Assembly (NCBI GenBank): GCA_003248805.1
Contig: QFQY01000028.1
Location: 1 to 58,245 of the forward strand
Length of the DNA: 58,245 bases
Reading direction: 5' to 3'
DNA from: Chelatococcus sp.
GTDB lineage: Bacteria > Pseudomonadota > Alphaproteobacteria > Rhizobiales > Beijerinckiaceae
Shown here in pieces: positions 43,413 to 52,941 of this stretch. Numbering within the stretch: the stretch's first letter is position 1; each line of letters begins with the position of its first letter. The notes under the pieces were generated by a model, which ran no database searches, was not told the origin of the DNA, and was given only the letters and a program-made list of their open reading frames with translations. Both the position numbers and the translations under genes were made by a program.

Positions 43413-45290
43413 GTGGACATCCTGCGTATCAGCGACTTGCGGATCGGTTTCACGGTCCACGGCCTCGCGCGAGAGGTCGTGAACGGCGTGAGCCTGCGCG
43501 TCCCGGCAGGCAAGACGGTCGCGCTCGTCGGCGAGTCCGGCTCGGGCAAGTCGGTGATCTCCCAGGCGATCATGGGCCTTCTGCCGCGCAATGGCGGGAT
43601 CACGGGCGGCGAGATCCTCTTCCGCGATCCGCTCACGCCGGGACGCTCGGTCGACATCGCCGAGCTGCCGGCCGAGGGCAAGGAGATCAGGGCGCTGCGC
43701 GGCGGGCGCATCGGCATGATCTTCCAGGAGCCGATGTCGTCGCTGTCCCCCGTCCATACGATCGGCAACCAGATCGAGGAAGCCCTGCAGCTTCACCGCC
43801 CGACGCCGAAGGCCGAGGCGCGCGCGCTGATCGAGGCGATGCTCGGGCGCGTCGGCTTCAAGAATCCGGCACGCGCCTTCGACATGTATTCCTTCGAGCT
43901 CTCCGGCGGGCTGCGCCAGCGCGCCATGCTCGCCATGGCGCTCATCTGCCAGCCCGCCCTGCTCATCGCCGACGAGCCGACGACGGCGCTCGACGTGACC
44001 ATCCAGGCCCAGGTGCTGGATCTGATGCGCGATCTTCAGGCCGAGATGGGCATGGCGATCCTGCTCATCACGCATGATCTCGGCGTCGTCGCCAACATGG
44101 CCGACGAGGTGGTCGTGATCTATCACGGCCAGATCACGGAGCGCGGCCCGGTCGAGGATATCTTCCGCCGGCCGCGCCACCCTTATCTCAAAGCGCTGCT
44201 GAAGGCCTCGCCGCATTTCGACATGCGGGAGGGCGAACGGCTCGTGGCCCTGCGCGAAGCCCGGCGCCGGCCTGTCGTGGCCCGGCCGGTCGAGGTCCCG
44301 GCCGACGCGCCGCCCCTGCTCGCCGTGCGCAACCTGCGCAAGACCTACGTCACCGGCACGCGCAGCTTCTTCGGCAAGGGCACGCTCTCGACCACGACCG
44401 CCGTCGACGATGTCGGCTTCGAGATCAGGCGCGGGGAATGCCTCGGGCTCGTCGGCGAGAGCGGCTGCGGCAAGACGACGGTGAGCAAGATCATCATGCG
44501 CGCCGTCACGCCCGATTCCGGCGAGGTCGTCTTCGACGACGGCACGCAGGCGCCGGTCGACATCCTCGCCTTGAAGGGCGAGGCGCTGCGCGCCTTCCGT
44601 CCGCGCGTGCAGATGATCTTCCAGGATCCGGTGTCCTCGCTCTCGCCGCGCATGACCGTCCTGAACATCCTGCGCGAACCGCTGGCGATCCATGATCGCT
44701 GCGACGGCGCCGAGCAGCTGACCCGCGCCCGGGCGCTCATGGAGGATGTCGGGCTCGACCCGCGGTTTCTCAACCGCTACCCGCACTCCTTCTCGGGCGG
44801 CCAGCGTCAGCGCATCGGCATCGCCCGCGCGCTCGCGCTCGATCCCGACCTCATCATCTGCGACGAGCCGGTCTCCGCGCTCGACGTCTCGGTGCAGGCG
44901 CAGATCCTCAACCTGCTCAAGGACCTGCAGGCCGAGCGCGGCCTGACCTTCCTCTTCATCTCGCACAATCTCGCCGTGGTGAACTACATGGCGGACCGCA
45001 TCGCCGTGATGGCCAATGGCCGCATCGTCGAGATCGCGCCGCGCCATGCGCTCTTCAACCGGCCGACCCACCCCTATACGCGCGCCCTGCTGCGCTCGGT
45101 GCCCTTCGCCGATCTCGACCGCAAGCTCGACTTCAAGCTCGCGGCTCCCGGCGGCGCGTCCGACATGAGCCACTGGGACCAGGCCTTCCGGCCCGATCCC
45201 GACGGCGAGCCGCTGGCGCCGCGCCCCCTCGGCGAAGGTCATTTCGTGCTCGCCCGGCGCGATGCCGATATCCGGGAGATGGCGCTATGA
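43413..45290 (+). CDS. Duplicated ABC ATPase of a peptide/nickel/oligosaccharide-type importer
   Basis: This 625-residue protein has two complete nucleotide-binding domains, as in YejF/GsiA. Domain 1 has Walker A GESGSGKS and ELSGGLRQR; domain 2 has GESGCGKT and FSGGQRQR. Both have DEP Walker B motifs and the C-terminal oligopeptide-transporter extension (HPYLKALL, HPYTRALL). It would power the importer formed with the next three genes. Start GTG 43413 is weak (CGGAA upstream), but similarity begins there. The stop overlaps the next start (ATGA). Confidence 0.93.
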   Translation: MDILRISDLRIGFTVHGLAREVVNGVSLRVPAGKTVALVGESGSGKSVISQAIMGLLPRNGGITGGEILFRDPLTPGRSVDIAELPAEGKEIRALRGGRIGMIFQEPMSSLSPVHTIGNQIEEALQLHRPTPKAEARALIEAMLGRVGFKNPARAFDMYSFELSGGLRQRAMLAMALICQPALLIADEPTTALDVTIQAQVLDLMRDLQAEMGMAILLITHDLGVVANMADEVVVIYHGQITERGPVEDIFRRPRHPYLKALLKASPHFDMREGERLVALREARRRPVVARPVEVPADAPPLLAVRNLRKTYVTGTRSFFGKGTLSTTTAVDDVGFEIRRGECLGLVGESGCGKTTVSKIIMRAVTPDSGEVVFDDGTQAPVDILALKGEALRAFRPRVQMIFQDPVSSLSPRMTVLNILREPLAIHDRCDGAEQLTRARALMEDVGLDPRFLNRYPHSFSGGQRQRIGIARALALDPDLIICDEPVSALDVSVQAQILNLLKDLQAERGLTFLFISHNLAVVNYMADRIAVMANGRIVEIAPRHALFNRPTHPYTRALLRSVPFADLDRKLDFKLAAPGGASDMSHWDQAFRPDPDGEPLAPRPLGEGHFVLARRDADIREMAL

Positions 45291-47242
45291 GCGGCGATCG
45301 CCACCCGACACGCCGCTCCGCGCTCGCTCTGGGCGCGGGAGCCCTGGCCGCCGGCATGCTGCCTGCGCGGGCTGTCGGCGCCGCGCTCGATTCGGCCGAG
45401 CCGATCGACAGCCCCTTCTTCGCCGAGATGGTCGCGCGCGGCGAGCTGCCTCCCGTCGGCCAGCGCATTCCGTTGCGCCCGCGCATCGTCGACGTGACCG
45501 GCATCGACCGCAATCCCGGTCGTCATGGCGGGACGATCCGGATGCTGATGGGCGACCAGCGCGACATCCGGATGATGACGCTCTACAGCTACACCCGGCT
45601 CGCGGTCTATGACGAGAACCTCGAGATCGTGCCGGACATCCTCGAGAGCTTCGATGTCGAGGACGAGCGCGTCTTCACGCTGCGGCTGAGACCCGGCCAT
45701 CTCTGGTCCGACGGATCGCCCTTCACCGCCGAGGACTTCCACTACTGGTGGAAGCATGTCGCCAACAACCGGCGGCTCTCGCCCGGCGGGCCGCCCCAGG
45801 CCCTCCTCGTCGACGGCGAGCCGCCCACCTTCGAAGTGCTGAGCCCGACCGAGGTCCGCTACACCTGGACCAAGCCCAATCCGGTGTTCCTGCCCTCGCT
45901 CGCGGCCGCCCAGCCGACCTACATCTACATGCCCTCGGGCTATCTCAAGCAGTTCCACAAGGACCACGCCGATCCGGTGACGCTCGCCGCGCGCGTCAAG
46001 GTCGCGCGTGTCCGCGACTGGGGCGCCCTGCACGAGCGTCTCTCGCGCACCTACCGGCCGGAGAACCCGGATCTGCCGACGCTCGACCCGTGGCGGAACA
46101 CGACCGCCCTGCCGGCCGAGCAGTTCACGTTCCGGCGCAACCCCTACTTCCATCGCCTCGACCAGAACGGCCGCCAGCTTCCCTATACGGACGAGGTGAC
46201 GCTGACGATCGGCACGGGTTCGCTCATCCCGGCCAAGACGGCGGCGGGCGAAAGCGATCTCCAGGCGCGCTATCTGCGCTTCGACAACTACACCTTCCTC
46301 AAGGACGCCTCGAAGCGCATGCCGTTCGAGGTCAGGCTCTGGAAGCGGGCCGAGGGGTCCTGGTTCGCGCTGATGCCGAACCTCAATGTCGCCGATCCGG
46401 TGTGGCGCGCGCTCAACCGCGACGTCCGCTACCGCCGGGCGCTCTCCGTCGCGATCCCGCGCAAGGACGTCAACAAGGTCATCTTCTTCGGCCTCGCCAG
46501 CGAGAGCGGCAACACCGCCCTGCCGGAAAGCCCGCTCTATGAGGAGCGGCTCTCCCGGATGTGGACGCAGTACGATCCCGCGCTGGCCGGCCGGCTGCTC
46601 GACGAGATCGGGCTGACGAAACGCGACACCGACGGCGTGCGCCTGCTCTCCGACGGGCGGCGGCTGGAGTTCACCGTCGAGACCGCGGGCGAGAACACCG
46701 AGGAGACCGACATCCTCGACCTCATCAAGCAGGACTTCTTCACCCTCGGCATCAAGATCTATCCGCGCTCGACGCAGCGCGACGTGTTCCGCCGCCGGAT
46801 TCTCGCCGGCCAGACGGTGATGTCGGCCTGGAGCGGCATGGACAACGCCCTGGTCTCCCCGGAGATGGAGCCGGACGCGCTCGCGCCGACCTCCTCGGCC
46901 CAGTTCGAATGGCCGCGCTGGGGGCTGTATTTCGAGAGCGGCGGACGCGAGGGCGAGGCGCCGGACCTGCCCGAGATCCAGCAGCTTCTGGCGCTCTATG
47001 CGGAATGGCGGTCCAGCACGACGCGCGAGCAGCGCAGGCGCATCTGGCGGCGCATGCTGGAGATCAACGCGGAGCAGCTCTTCACGATCGGCGTCATCAA
47101 CGGCACGCTGCAGCCGGTCGTCGTCTCGCGGGACCTGCGCAACGTCCCCCTCAAGGGGCTCTACAGTTTCGAGCCGGGCGCCTTCTTCGGACGCTACATG
47201 CCCGATACCTTCTGGTTCGACCGCCCCCCGGCCAAGAGCTGA
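45287..47242 (+). CDS. ABC importer substrate-binding protein, SBP_bac_5 (peptide/oligosaccharide type)
   Basis: This 651-residue exported protein begins with a Tat-type signal (PTRRSALALGAGALAAGML). The body matches the DppA/OppA-like cluster C binding proteins: LWSDGSPFTAEDFHYWWKHV is the family signature region. At about 620 mature residues it is larger than DppA, like the group that binds oligosaccharides or cell-wall material (for example ThuE-unlike, AgpA-like proteins). Ligand unknown; the linked glycosyltransferase genes suggest a glycan. It is translationally coupled to the ATPase gene. Confidence 0.92.
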   Translation: MSGDRHPTRRSALALGAGALAAGMLPARAVGAALDSAEPIDSPFFAEMVARGELPPVGQRIPLRPRIVDVTGIDRNPGRHGGTIRMLMGDQRDIRMMTLYSYTRLAVYDENLEIVPDILESFDVEDERVFTLRLRPGHLWSDGSPFTAEDFHYWWKHVANNRRLSPGGPPQALLVDGEPPTFEVLSPTEVRYTWTKPNPVFLPSLAAAQPTYIYMPSGYLKQFHKDHADPVTLAARVKVARVRDWGALHERLSRTYRPENPDLPTLDPWRNTTALPAEQFTFRRNPYFHRLDQNGRQLPYTDEVTLTIGTGSLIPAKTAAGESDLQARYLRFDNYTFLKDASKRMPFEVRLWKRAEGSWFALMPNLNVADPVWRALNRDVRYRRALSVAIPRKDVNKVIFFGLASESGNTALPESPLYEERLSRMWTQYDPALAGRLLDEIGLTKRDTDGVRLLSDGRRLEFTVETAGENTEETDILDLIKQDFFTLGIKIYPRSTQRDVFRRRILAGQTVMSAWSGMDNALVSPEMEPDALAPTSSAQFEWPRWGLYFESGGREGEAPDLPEIQQLLALYAEWRSSTTREQRRRIWRRMLEINAEQLFTIGVINGTLQPVVVSRDLRNVPLKGLYSFEPGAFFGRYMPDTFWFDRPPAKS

Positions 47243-47247
47243 CGACC

Positions 47248-48249
47248 GTGCTGCTGCGATACATCCTCAAGCGCATCCTCGTGATGATCCCGACGCTGCT
47301 GGTCACCAGCGCGTTGATCTTCACCGTCATCAATCTGCCGGAGGGCGACTATTTCGAAACGCTCGCCGCCGAGATGCAGGCCCAGGGCGAAAAGGCCGAT
47401 CTCAGCCGCATCGAGTTCCTGAAGAAGGAGTACGGCTTCGACCGACCTCCGATCGAACGCTATTTCTGGTGGGTCACCGGGCTGCTCCACGGCGACATGG
47501 GCTACTCGTTCGAATACCAGCGGCCGGTCCGGGAAATCGTCGGCGACAGGCTGCTGCTGACGATGGTCGTCTCCTTCGTGACCATCATCGTGACCTGGAT
47601 CGTCGCCTTCCCGATCGGCATCTATTCCGCGACGCACCAGTACAGCTGGGGCGACTACGGCCTGACCTTCATAGGCCTGATCGGGCTCGCGGTGCCGCAT
47701 TTCCTGCTGGCGCTGGTCTTCATGTATCTCGCCAATGTCTGGTTCGGCACCTCGATCGGAGGCCTGGTCGATCCGCAATATCTCAACCAGCCGATGAGCT
47801 GGGCCAAGTTCAGGTCGGTGCTCGAGCACCTCTGGATCCCGGTCATCATCATCGGCGCCGGCGGAACGGCCGGCATGATCCGCGCCGTGCGCGCCAACCT
47901 GCTCGACGAACTCCAGAAGCAGTATTACGTCACGGCCCGCGCCAAGGGGCTGCCCCCGGGCAAGGCGCTGCGCAAATACCCGCTGCGGATGTCGCTGAAC
48001 TTCTTCGTCTCCGACATCGGCGACGTGCTGCCCTCGATCGTCTCGGGAGCCGAGATCGTCGCCATCGTGCTGTCGCTGCAGACGACCGGGCCGCTGCTGA
48101 TCCGCGCCTTGCAGAGCCAGGACATGTACCTCGCCGGCTCCTTCCTGATGTTCCTCTCTTTCCTCACCGTGATCGGCGTGCTGATCTCGGATATCGCGCT
48201 GGCTTTCCTCGACCCGCGCATCCGCCTGCAGGGAACCGCGACAAAGTGA
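47248..48249 (+). CDS. ABC importer permease, DppB/OppB type
   Basis: This 333-residue membrane protein has six predicted helices and the DppB-type N terminus LLRYILKRILVMIPTLLVTS. The EAA-type loop that docks the ATPase is in VTARAKGLPPGKALRKYPLR. The start is GTG 47248, 5 bp after the binding-protein stop. It overlaps the next permease by 4 bp (GTGA). Confidence 0.93.
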   Translation: MLLRYILKRILVMIPTLLVTSALIFTVINLPEGDYFETLAAEMQAQGEKADLSRIEFLKKEYGFDRPPIERYFWWVTGLLHGDMGYSFEYQRPVREIVGDRLLLTMVVSFVTIIVTWIVAFPIGIYSATHQYSWGDYGLTFIGLIGLAVPHFLLALVFMYLANVWFGTSIGGLVDPQYLNQPMSWAKFRSVLEHLWIPVIIIGAGGTAGMIRAVRANLLDELQKQYYVTARAKGLPPGKALRKYPLRMSLNFFVSDIGDVLPSIVSGAEIVAIVLSLQTTGPLLIRALQSQDMYLAGSFLMFLSFLTVIGVLISDIALAFLDPRIRLQGTATK

Positions 48250-49436
48250 CCGCCGCCCCGCTTTCGAGGCTGCCGGAAGACGGCGCGCCGCTGCCGCACG
48301 AGGCGTCGACCGCCCCCTTCGAGCCCCATGCCGTCGAGGCGATGACGCCCGAGCAGGAGCGGGTCTACCTCGCCTCGCAATGGCGGCTGATGTGGTGGAA
48401 GTTCCGCAAGCACAAGCTCGCGGTGATTTCGGCCTTCGTCATCGTCGCGATCTACGGAATGGCGGCCTTCGCGGAATTCCTCGCGCCCTATCACTACACG
48501 ACGCGCAATACGGACTTCATCCGCGCGCCGCGCCAGCAGGTCCACCTCTTCCACGAGGGCCGGTTCCTCGGGCCGTTCGTCTACCCCTATACCGAATGGC
48601 TCAACATGGAGAATCTGAAGCGCGAATACGAGGTCGACACCTCCCGGCCGCAGCCGCTGCGCTTCTTCTGCCGCGGCGACGACGAGTACATGTTCTGGGG
48701 CATGATCCCCGGCAATCTGCGCCTCGTCTGCCCGCCCAAGGACGGGACGTTCTTCTTCCTCGGCTCCGATCGCCTCGGCCGGGACATGTTCTCGCGCATT
48801 CTCTATGGCGGCCGCATCTCGCTTTCGATCGGCCTGATCGGCGTCAGCATCTCCTTCGTGCTCGGGGTCATCATCGGCGGAATCGCCGGCTATTACGGCG
48901 GCAAGGTCGATCTGGTCGTCCAGCGCCTCATCGAGATCGTGCAGTCGCTGCCGCATATCCCGCTCTGGCTGGCGCTGGCCTCGATCATGCCGCCGTCCTG
49001 GAGCCCGCTGCTGGTCTATTTCGGCATCACGGTGATCCTCGGCCTGATGGACTGGACCGGGCTCGCCCGCTCCGTCCGCTCGAAACTGCTGTCGTTGCGC
49101 GAGGAGGATTATGTCGTCGCCGCCCAGCTCATGGGCGCCAAGCCGGCGCGCATCATCGGGCTGCATCTCGTGCCCGGCTTCATGAGCCATCTCATCGCCT
49201 CGGCGACGATCACCATCCCCAAGACCATTCTCGGCGAGACGGCGCTGAGCTTCCTCGGCCTCGGGCTCAGGCCGCCGATCACCAGCTGGGGCGTGATGCT
49301 CAACGAGGCGCAGAACATCAACGTGGTGGCACTCTATCCCTGGCTGCTCTACCCTTGCGTGCCGGTGATCCTCATCATCCTCGCCTTCAACTTCCTCGGC
49401 GACGGGCTGCGCGACGCGGCCGATCCCTATCGCTGA
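48246..49436 (+). CDS. ABC importer permease, DppC/OppC type
   Basis: This 396-residue membrane protein is the second permease. It has the OppC-type features LGSDRLGRDMFSRILYGGRI and the docking loop VVAAQLMGAKPARII. An N-terminal cytoplasmic extension of about 45 residues and a periplasmic insertion of about 100 residues between helix 1 and the core make it longer than DppC (300), as in the YejE/AgpC type. The start is GTG 48246, overlapping the previous stop. The next gene, a glycosyltransferase fusion, begins 33 bp later. Confidence 0.92.
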   Translation: MTAAPLSRLPEDGAPLPHEASTAPFEPHAVEAMTPEQERVYLASQWRLMWWKFRKHKLAVISAFVIVAIYGMAAFAEFLAPYHYTTRNTDFIRAPRQQVHLFHEGRFLGPFVYPYTEWLNMENLKREYEVDTSRPQPLRFFCRGDDEYMFWGMIPGNLRLVCPPKDGTFFFLGSDRLGRDMFSRILYGGRISLSIGLIGVSISFVLGVIIGGIAGYYGGKVDLVVQRLIEIVQSLPHIPLWLALASIMPPSWSPLLVYFGITVILGLMDWTGLARSVRSKLLSLREEDYVVAAQLMGAKPARIIGLHLVPGFMSHLIASATITIPKTILGETALSFLGLGLRPPITSWGVMLNEAQNINVVALYPWLLYPCVPVILIILAFNFLGDGLRDAADPYR

Positions 49437-49469
49437 CCACGCCGGACCGTCTCGCCGCGAAGACTTCCC

Positions 49470-51425
49470 TTGCGCATCGCCTTCCACACCCCCCTCAACC
49501 GCTATCGCGACGCCGGCATCTCCGGGGACCGGCGCATGGCGCGCCAGCTCGTCGCGGCCCTGCGCGGTCTCGGCCACGAGGTCGCTCCGGTGGAGGCCGA
49601 GCGGGACTTCCTGCGCAGCTCGGACCCCGACCTGCTGGCCCGTCACCGCGCCGCCGCCGACCGGACGCGCGAGACGCTGCTGGCGCGATGGGAGGCCGGC
49701 GAGCCCGCGCCCGAACTCTGGTTCACCTACCACAACTATTATCGCGCCCCGGACCTGCTCGGCCCCGAGATCGCCGAGCGGCTCTCGATTCCCTATGTCG
49801 TCGCCGAGGGCAGCGACGCCTTCAAGCGGGCGCGGGGGGAATGGGCGGCGCAGACCGCGATCGTCCGGCACGGTCTGGCGCTGGCCGACCTGCATCTCTA
49901 TTTCACCGAGCGCGATCGCCTCGGTCTGGAATATTGCCGCAGCGCCCATAGCAGCCTGCTCGAGCTGCCGCCTTTCATCGCCTTCGACCAGCCGCCGCCG
50001 GCCCGCGCGCCCCAGTCGGGTGCAACGCGCCTCGTCACCATCGCCATGATGCGCGAGGGAACGAAGCTGAAGAGTTACCTGACGCTGGCCCGCGTGCTGC
50101 AGCGGCTCCCGGAGAAGGACTGGACGCTCACCGTCATCGGCGACGGCCACCGGCGCGGCGAGATCGAGCAGGCCTTCTCCGCTTTTCCAGCCGGCCGCAT
50201 CCGCTGGCTCGGCGCGATCCAGCGCGAGACCGCTCTGGCGGAGCTGGCATCGCACGATCTCTTCGTATGGCCGGGCATCGGCGAGGCCTATGGCCTCGTC
50301 TATCTCGAGGCTCAGGCCATCGGCCTTCCCGTCGTCGCCTTCAGCAGCGGCGGCGTCCCGGCGACCGTGAGCGCGGGCGAGACGGCGCTCCTCGCCCCGG
50401 AGGGGGACGAGGCCGGACTCGCCGGCATTCTGGCCGAGCTGATCGACGATCCCGCACGCCGCGAGAGCATGGGCGCGGCCGCGCGACGTTTCGCGCTGAC
50501 GCAAAGGACCCCTGCGCGGGCCGCCGAGATCCTGTCCCGAGGGCTGGCCGACGCGAGCCGCAACCTAGCATGCCGCGCCGCGGCACGCGGCGGCGCACGC
50601 GCCGGCGAAACCCCTTGGAGCCGGCTCGAGCAGGAGCTGGACAACTGGACGCGCGAGGGGCGCCGCTTGCGGCTCTGGCTGCGCGACGACGATGCCGTGG
50701 CGCCCAGCGCGGCCCTCGACCGGCTGGCGCGCTTGGGCGAGCGCTTCGGCGTTCCCTTCCTCCTCGCCGTCATCCCCATGCTGGCGGAGCCGTCGCTTGC
50801 CGGCGCGCTGGCCTCGCAGCCCTGGCTCCTGCCCTGCCAGCACGGCGTCCGCCACCACAACCATGCCCCCGGGGACGCGAAGAAATCGGAGTTCGGAGCC
50901 GAGCGGCCCGAAGAGGCCGTCGCCGGCGAGATCGCGCAGGCGCGCGCGCGCCTGCAGGACCTGCTGGACGGAGCCGCGCTTCCCGTCTTCGTACCGCCCT
51001 GGAACCGCATCGCCCCCGTGCATGCCCGGCGGCTGGCGGAGATCGGCTTCGCCGGCCTGTCCTGCTTCCGGAACGACCGGCCCGTCGACGACGGGCGCCT
51101 CGTCGTCGGAAACACGCATCTCGACATCATGGACTGGCGCGGCGGCCGTGTCGGGCGCCCGGTCCAGAACCTGCTGTCCGAGCTTCACGATCTGCTCGCG
51201 CGACGACGTCGGTCGCCGGCCACGGACGAGGAGGCGCTCGGCATCCTCTTGCACCATCGCGATCACGACGAAGTGGCATGGAATGCCCTCGATACGCTGC
51301 TGGCCGGGATGAGCTCGCACCCGGCCGTGGCCCTTGCCGACCCTCGCGCGATCTTCGGGCTGCCCCCGGCGACGCCGAGCGCGGCGCGCTACCCCGAAAA
51401 CACCATCGGGCGGCTCTCGTCGTAA
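49470..51425 (+). CDS. Fusion of GT4 glycosyltransferase and polysaccharide deacetylase-like domain
   Basis: This 651-residue protein joins two enzymes. Residues 1-365 are a GT4-type domain with GDRRMARQLVAALRGLGHEV, and GIGEAYGLVYLEAQAIGLPV (269-288) containing the E-x7-E motif (E272, E280). Residues about 385-630 resemble NodB-like polysaccharide deacetylases: RDDDAV (405-410), the metal-site QHGVRHHNH (457-465), VPPWNR (508-513) and HHRDHD (595-600). A single protein could add a sugar and remove acetyl groups or edit the product. The start is TTG 49470 (MRIAFHTPLN), with no ATG nearby; it lies 33 bp after the permease gene, so it belongs to the importer operon. Confidence 0.85.
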   Translation: MRIAFHTPLNRYRDAGISGDRRMARQLVAALRGLGHEVAPVEAERDFLRSSDPDLLARHRAAADRTRETLLARWEAGEPAPELWFTYHNYYRAPDLLGPEIAERLSIPYVVAEGSDAFKRARGEWAAQTAIVRHGLALADLHLYFTERDRLGLEYCRSAHSSLLELPPFIAFDQPPPARAPQSGATRLVTIAMMREGTKLKSYLTLARVLQRLPEKDWTLTVIGDGHRRGEIEQAFSAFPAGRIRWLGAIQRETALAELASHDLFVWPGIGEAYGLVYLEAQAIGLPVVAFSSGGVPATVSAGETALLAPEGDEAGLAGILAELIDDPARRESMGAAARRFALTQRTPARAAEILSRGLADASRNLACRAAARGGARAGETPWSRLEQELDNWTREGRRLRLWLRDDDAVAPSAALDRLARLGERFGVPFLLAVIPMLAEPSLAGALASQPWLLPCQHGVRHHNHAPGDAKKSEFGAERPEEAVAGEIAQARARLQDLLDGAALPVFVPPWNRIAPVHARRLAEIGFAGLSCFRNDRPVDDGRLVVGNTHLDIMDWRGGRVGRPVQNLLSELHDLLARRRRSPATDEEALGILLHHRDHDEVAWNALDTLLAGMSSHPAVALADPRAIFGLPPATPSAARYPENTIGRLSS

Positions 51426-51437
51426 CGGCGGCGAAGC

Positions 51438-51466
51438 TTGGATCGCGCCATGCCGCGCGCTATAGT
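51438..51466 (+). promoter_or_regulatory. Promoter of the second MurG-like glycosyltransferase gene
   Basis: TTGGAT (51438-51443), a 17-bp spacer and TATAGT (51461-51466) form one of the best-looking promoters in the window, 77 bp before the start at 51543. It gives this gene an independent transcript. Confidence 0.6.
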
Positions 51467-51542
51467 CCGGTTCGCACGGAAGCTGTGCGTTCGTCCTCTC
51501 CGCGAGGTCGTCTGACTTTCCTTCGCGAGGGGCGGCGCGAAA

Positions 51543-52826
51543 ATGCCAAACAACGTCGTTGATCTCCCGGGCGTGGAGCGCGCGCAGCGCAGCCCGCACG
51601 CTCCCCGCGTGCTGATCTACAGCCACGATACCTTCGGCCTCGGCCATATCCGCAGATGCCGCGCGATCGCCAACGCGCTTGTGGCCAGCTACCCTCATAT
51701 ATCAGTCGTTATCGTCTCCGGCTCGTCCGTGATCTCGAGCTTCCAGTTCGGAGAGGGCGTCGATTACGTCCGGATCCCCGGCGTCGAGAAGGACGGCGAC
51801 GGGCGCTATCGGCCGCACCACCTGAACCTCGATCTCTGCGACACCATCCGCCTGAGGGCGGACATCATCAAGCAGGTCGTGCTCTCCTTCGATCCGGACG
51901 TGGTCATCGTCGACAAGGAGCCGATCGGCCTGCGCGGCGAGCTGGAGCCGGCGCTCGAGATCCTGCGCCGGCGCGGCGCGCGCATCGTGCTCGGACTGCG
52001 CGACGTCCTCGACGAGCCGTCGCGGCTGCACGAGGAATGGCGCGCCAGCGGCGCGATCGAGGCGCTCCAGTACTATGACGACATCTGGGTCTACGGGCTG
52101 GAGAGCGTCTACCAGCCGCTCGCCGGCCTGCCGGACCAGCATCTTTTCGCCGACAGGATCCGCTATACGGGCTATCTGCGGCGCGCCGTTCCGAGCCCGA
52201 TGCCGCCGAACCGCTATCCGCGCATCACCAAGCAGCCCTTCATTCTGGTGACGCCCGGCGGCGGCGGCGACGGCGCGGGCGTCATCGACTGGGTCATCTC
52301 GGCCTATGAGGCGGACCCGACGATCGAGCTGCCGGCGCTGATCGTCTTCGGACCCTTCATGTCGCGCGAGCGCCGCAAGGAGTTCGCCGAGCGCATCGGC
52401 CGCATTCCGAAGCTGGAGGGCCTCGGCTTCGAGCCGCGCCTCGAACTGCTGATGAATCGGGCCCACTGCGTGGTTGCGATGGGCGGCTACAACACCTTTT
52501 GCGAGATCCTCTCCTTCGACAAGCCGGCCCTGATCGTGCCCCGCGTCAAGCCACGCCTCGAACAGGCGATCCGCGCCGAGCGCGCCGAGGCGCTGGGCCT
52601 CGTCAACATGCTGCACGACCCCGGCCAGCAGGGCGACGGGCGGCGCGATCCGCTGGTCATGGCCGAAGCGCTGCACTCCCTGCCGAAGCGCGTGCCGCCG
52701 TCCCAGGCCTTCGTGCCGAGCCTCCTCGACGGCCTGCCCGCGATCGGCCGCGCCCTGGCCGACGATCTCTCCATGCCGATCCGCAGCCGGACGACCCCGT
52801 CGGGAACCGCCTCCGTTATGAGCTGA
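51543..52826 (+). CDS. MurG-like glycosyltransferase (COG4671-type), second copy
   Basis: This 427-residue GT-B protein belongs to the same MurG-like group as the gene at 34955-36127. IYSHDTFGLGHIRRCRAIAN is the N-terminal acceptor loop, ILVTPGGGGDGAGVIDWVI the start of the donor half, and VVAMGGYNTFCEILSFDKPA the nucleotide-sugar site. A variable C-terminal tail follows. Start ATG 51543. It lies 117 bp after the fusion gene with its own promoter. The donor sugar is unknown. Confidence 0.9.
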   Translation: MPNNVVDLPGVERAQRSPHAPRVLIYSHDTFGLGHIRRCRAIANALVASYPHISVVIVSGSSVISSFQFGEGVDYVRIPGVEKDGDGRYRPHHLNLDLCDTIRLRADIIKQVVLSFDPDVVIVDKEPIGLRGELEPALEILRRRGARIVLGLRDVLDEPSRLHEEWRASGAIEALQYYDDIWVYGLESVYQPLAGLPDQHLFADRIRYTGYLRRAVPSPMPPNRYPRITKQPFILVTPGGGGDGAGVIDWVISAYEADPTIELPALIVFGPFMSRERRKEFAERIGRIPKLEGLGFEPRLELLMNRAHCVVAMGGYNTFCEILSFDKPALIVPRVKPRLEQAIRAERAEALGLVNMLHDPGQQGDGRRDPLVMAEALHSLPKRVPPSQAFVPSLLDGLPAIGRALADDLSMPIRSRTTPSGTASVMS

Positions 52827-52838
52827 ACTCCGCCTATT

Positions 52839-52867
52839 TTGCAGGCAGGTTCGATTGGGGATACGGT
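52839..52867 (+). promoter_or_regulatory. Possible promoter of the amidohydrolase gene
   Basis: TTGCAG (52839-52844), 17 bp, then TACGGT (52862-52867), 75 bp before the start codon. Spacing is ideal, the boxes are moderate. Confidence 0.4.
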
Positions 52868-52941
52868 AGACAGCGGCGTCGCCATCTCGCAATATATCAG
52901 CGATCGGAGATGAAGGCGCCGCCGAGCGCCTTTCCCGGGAG

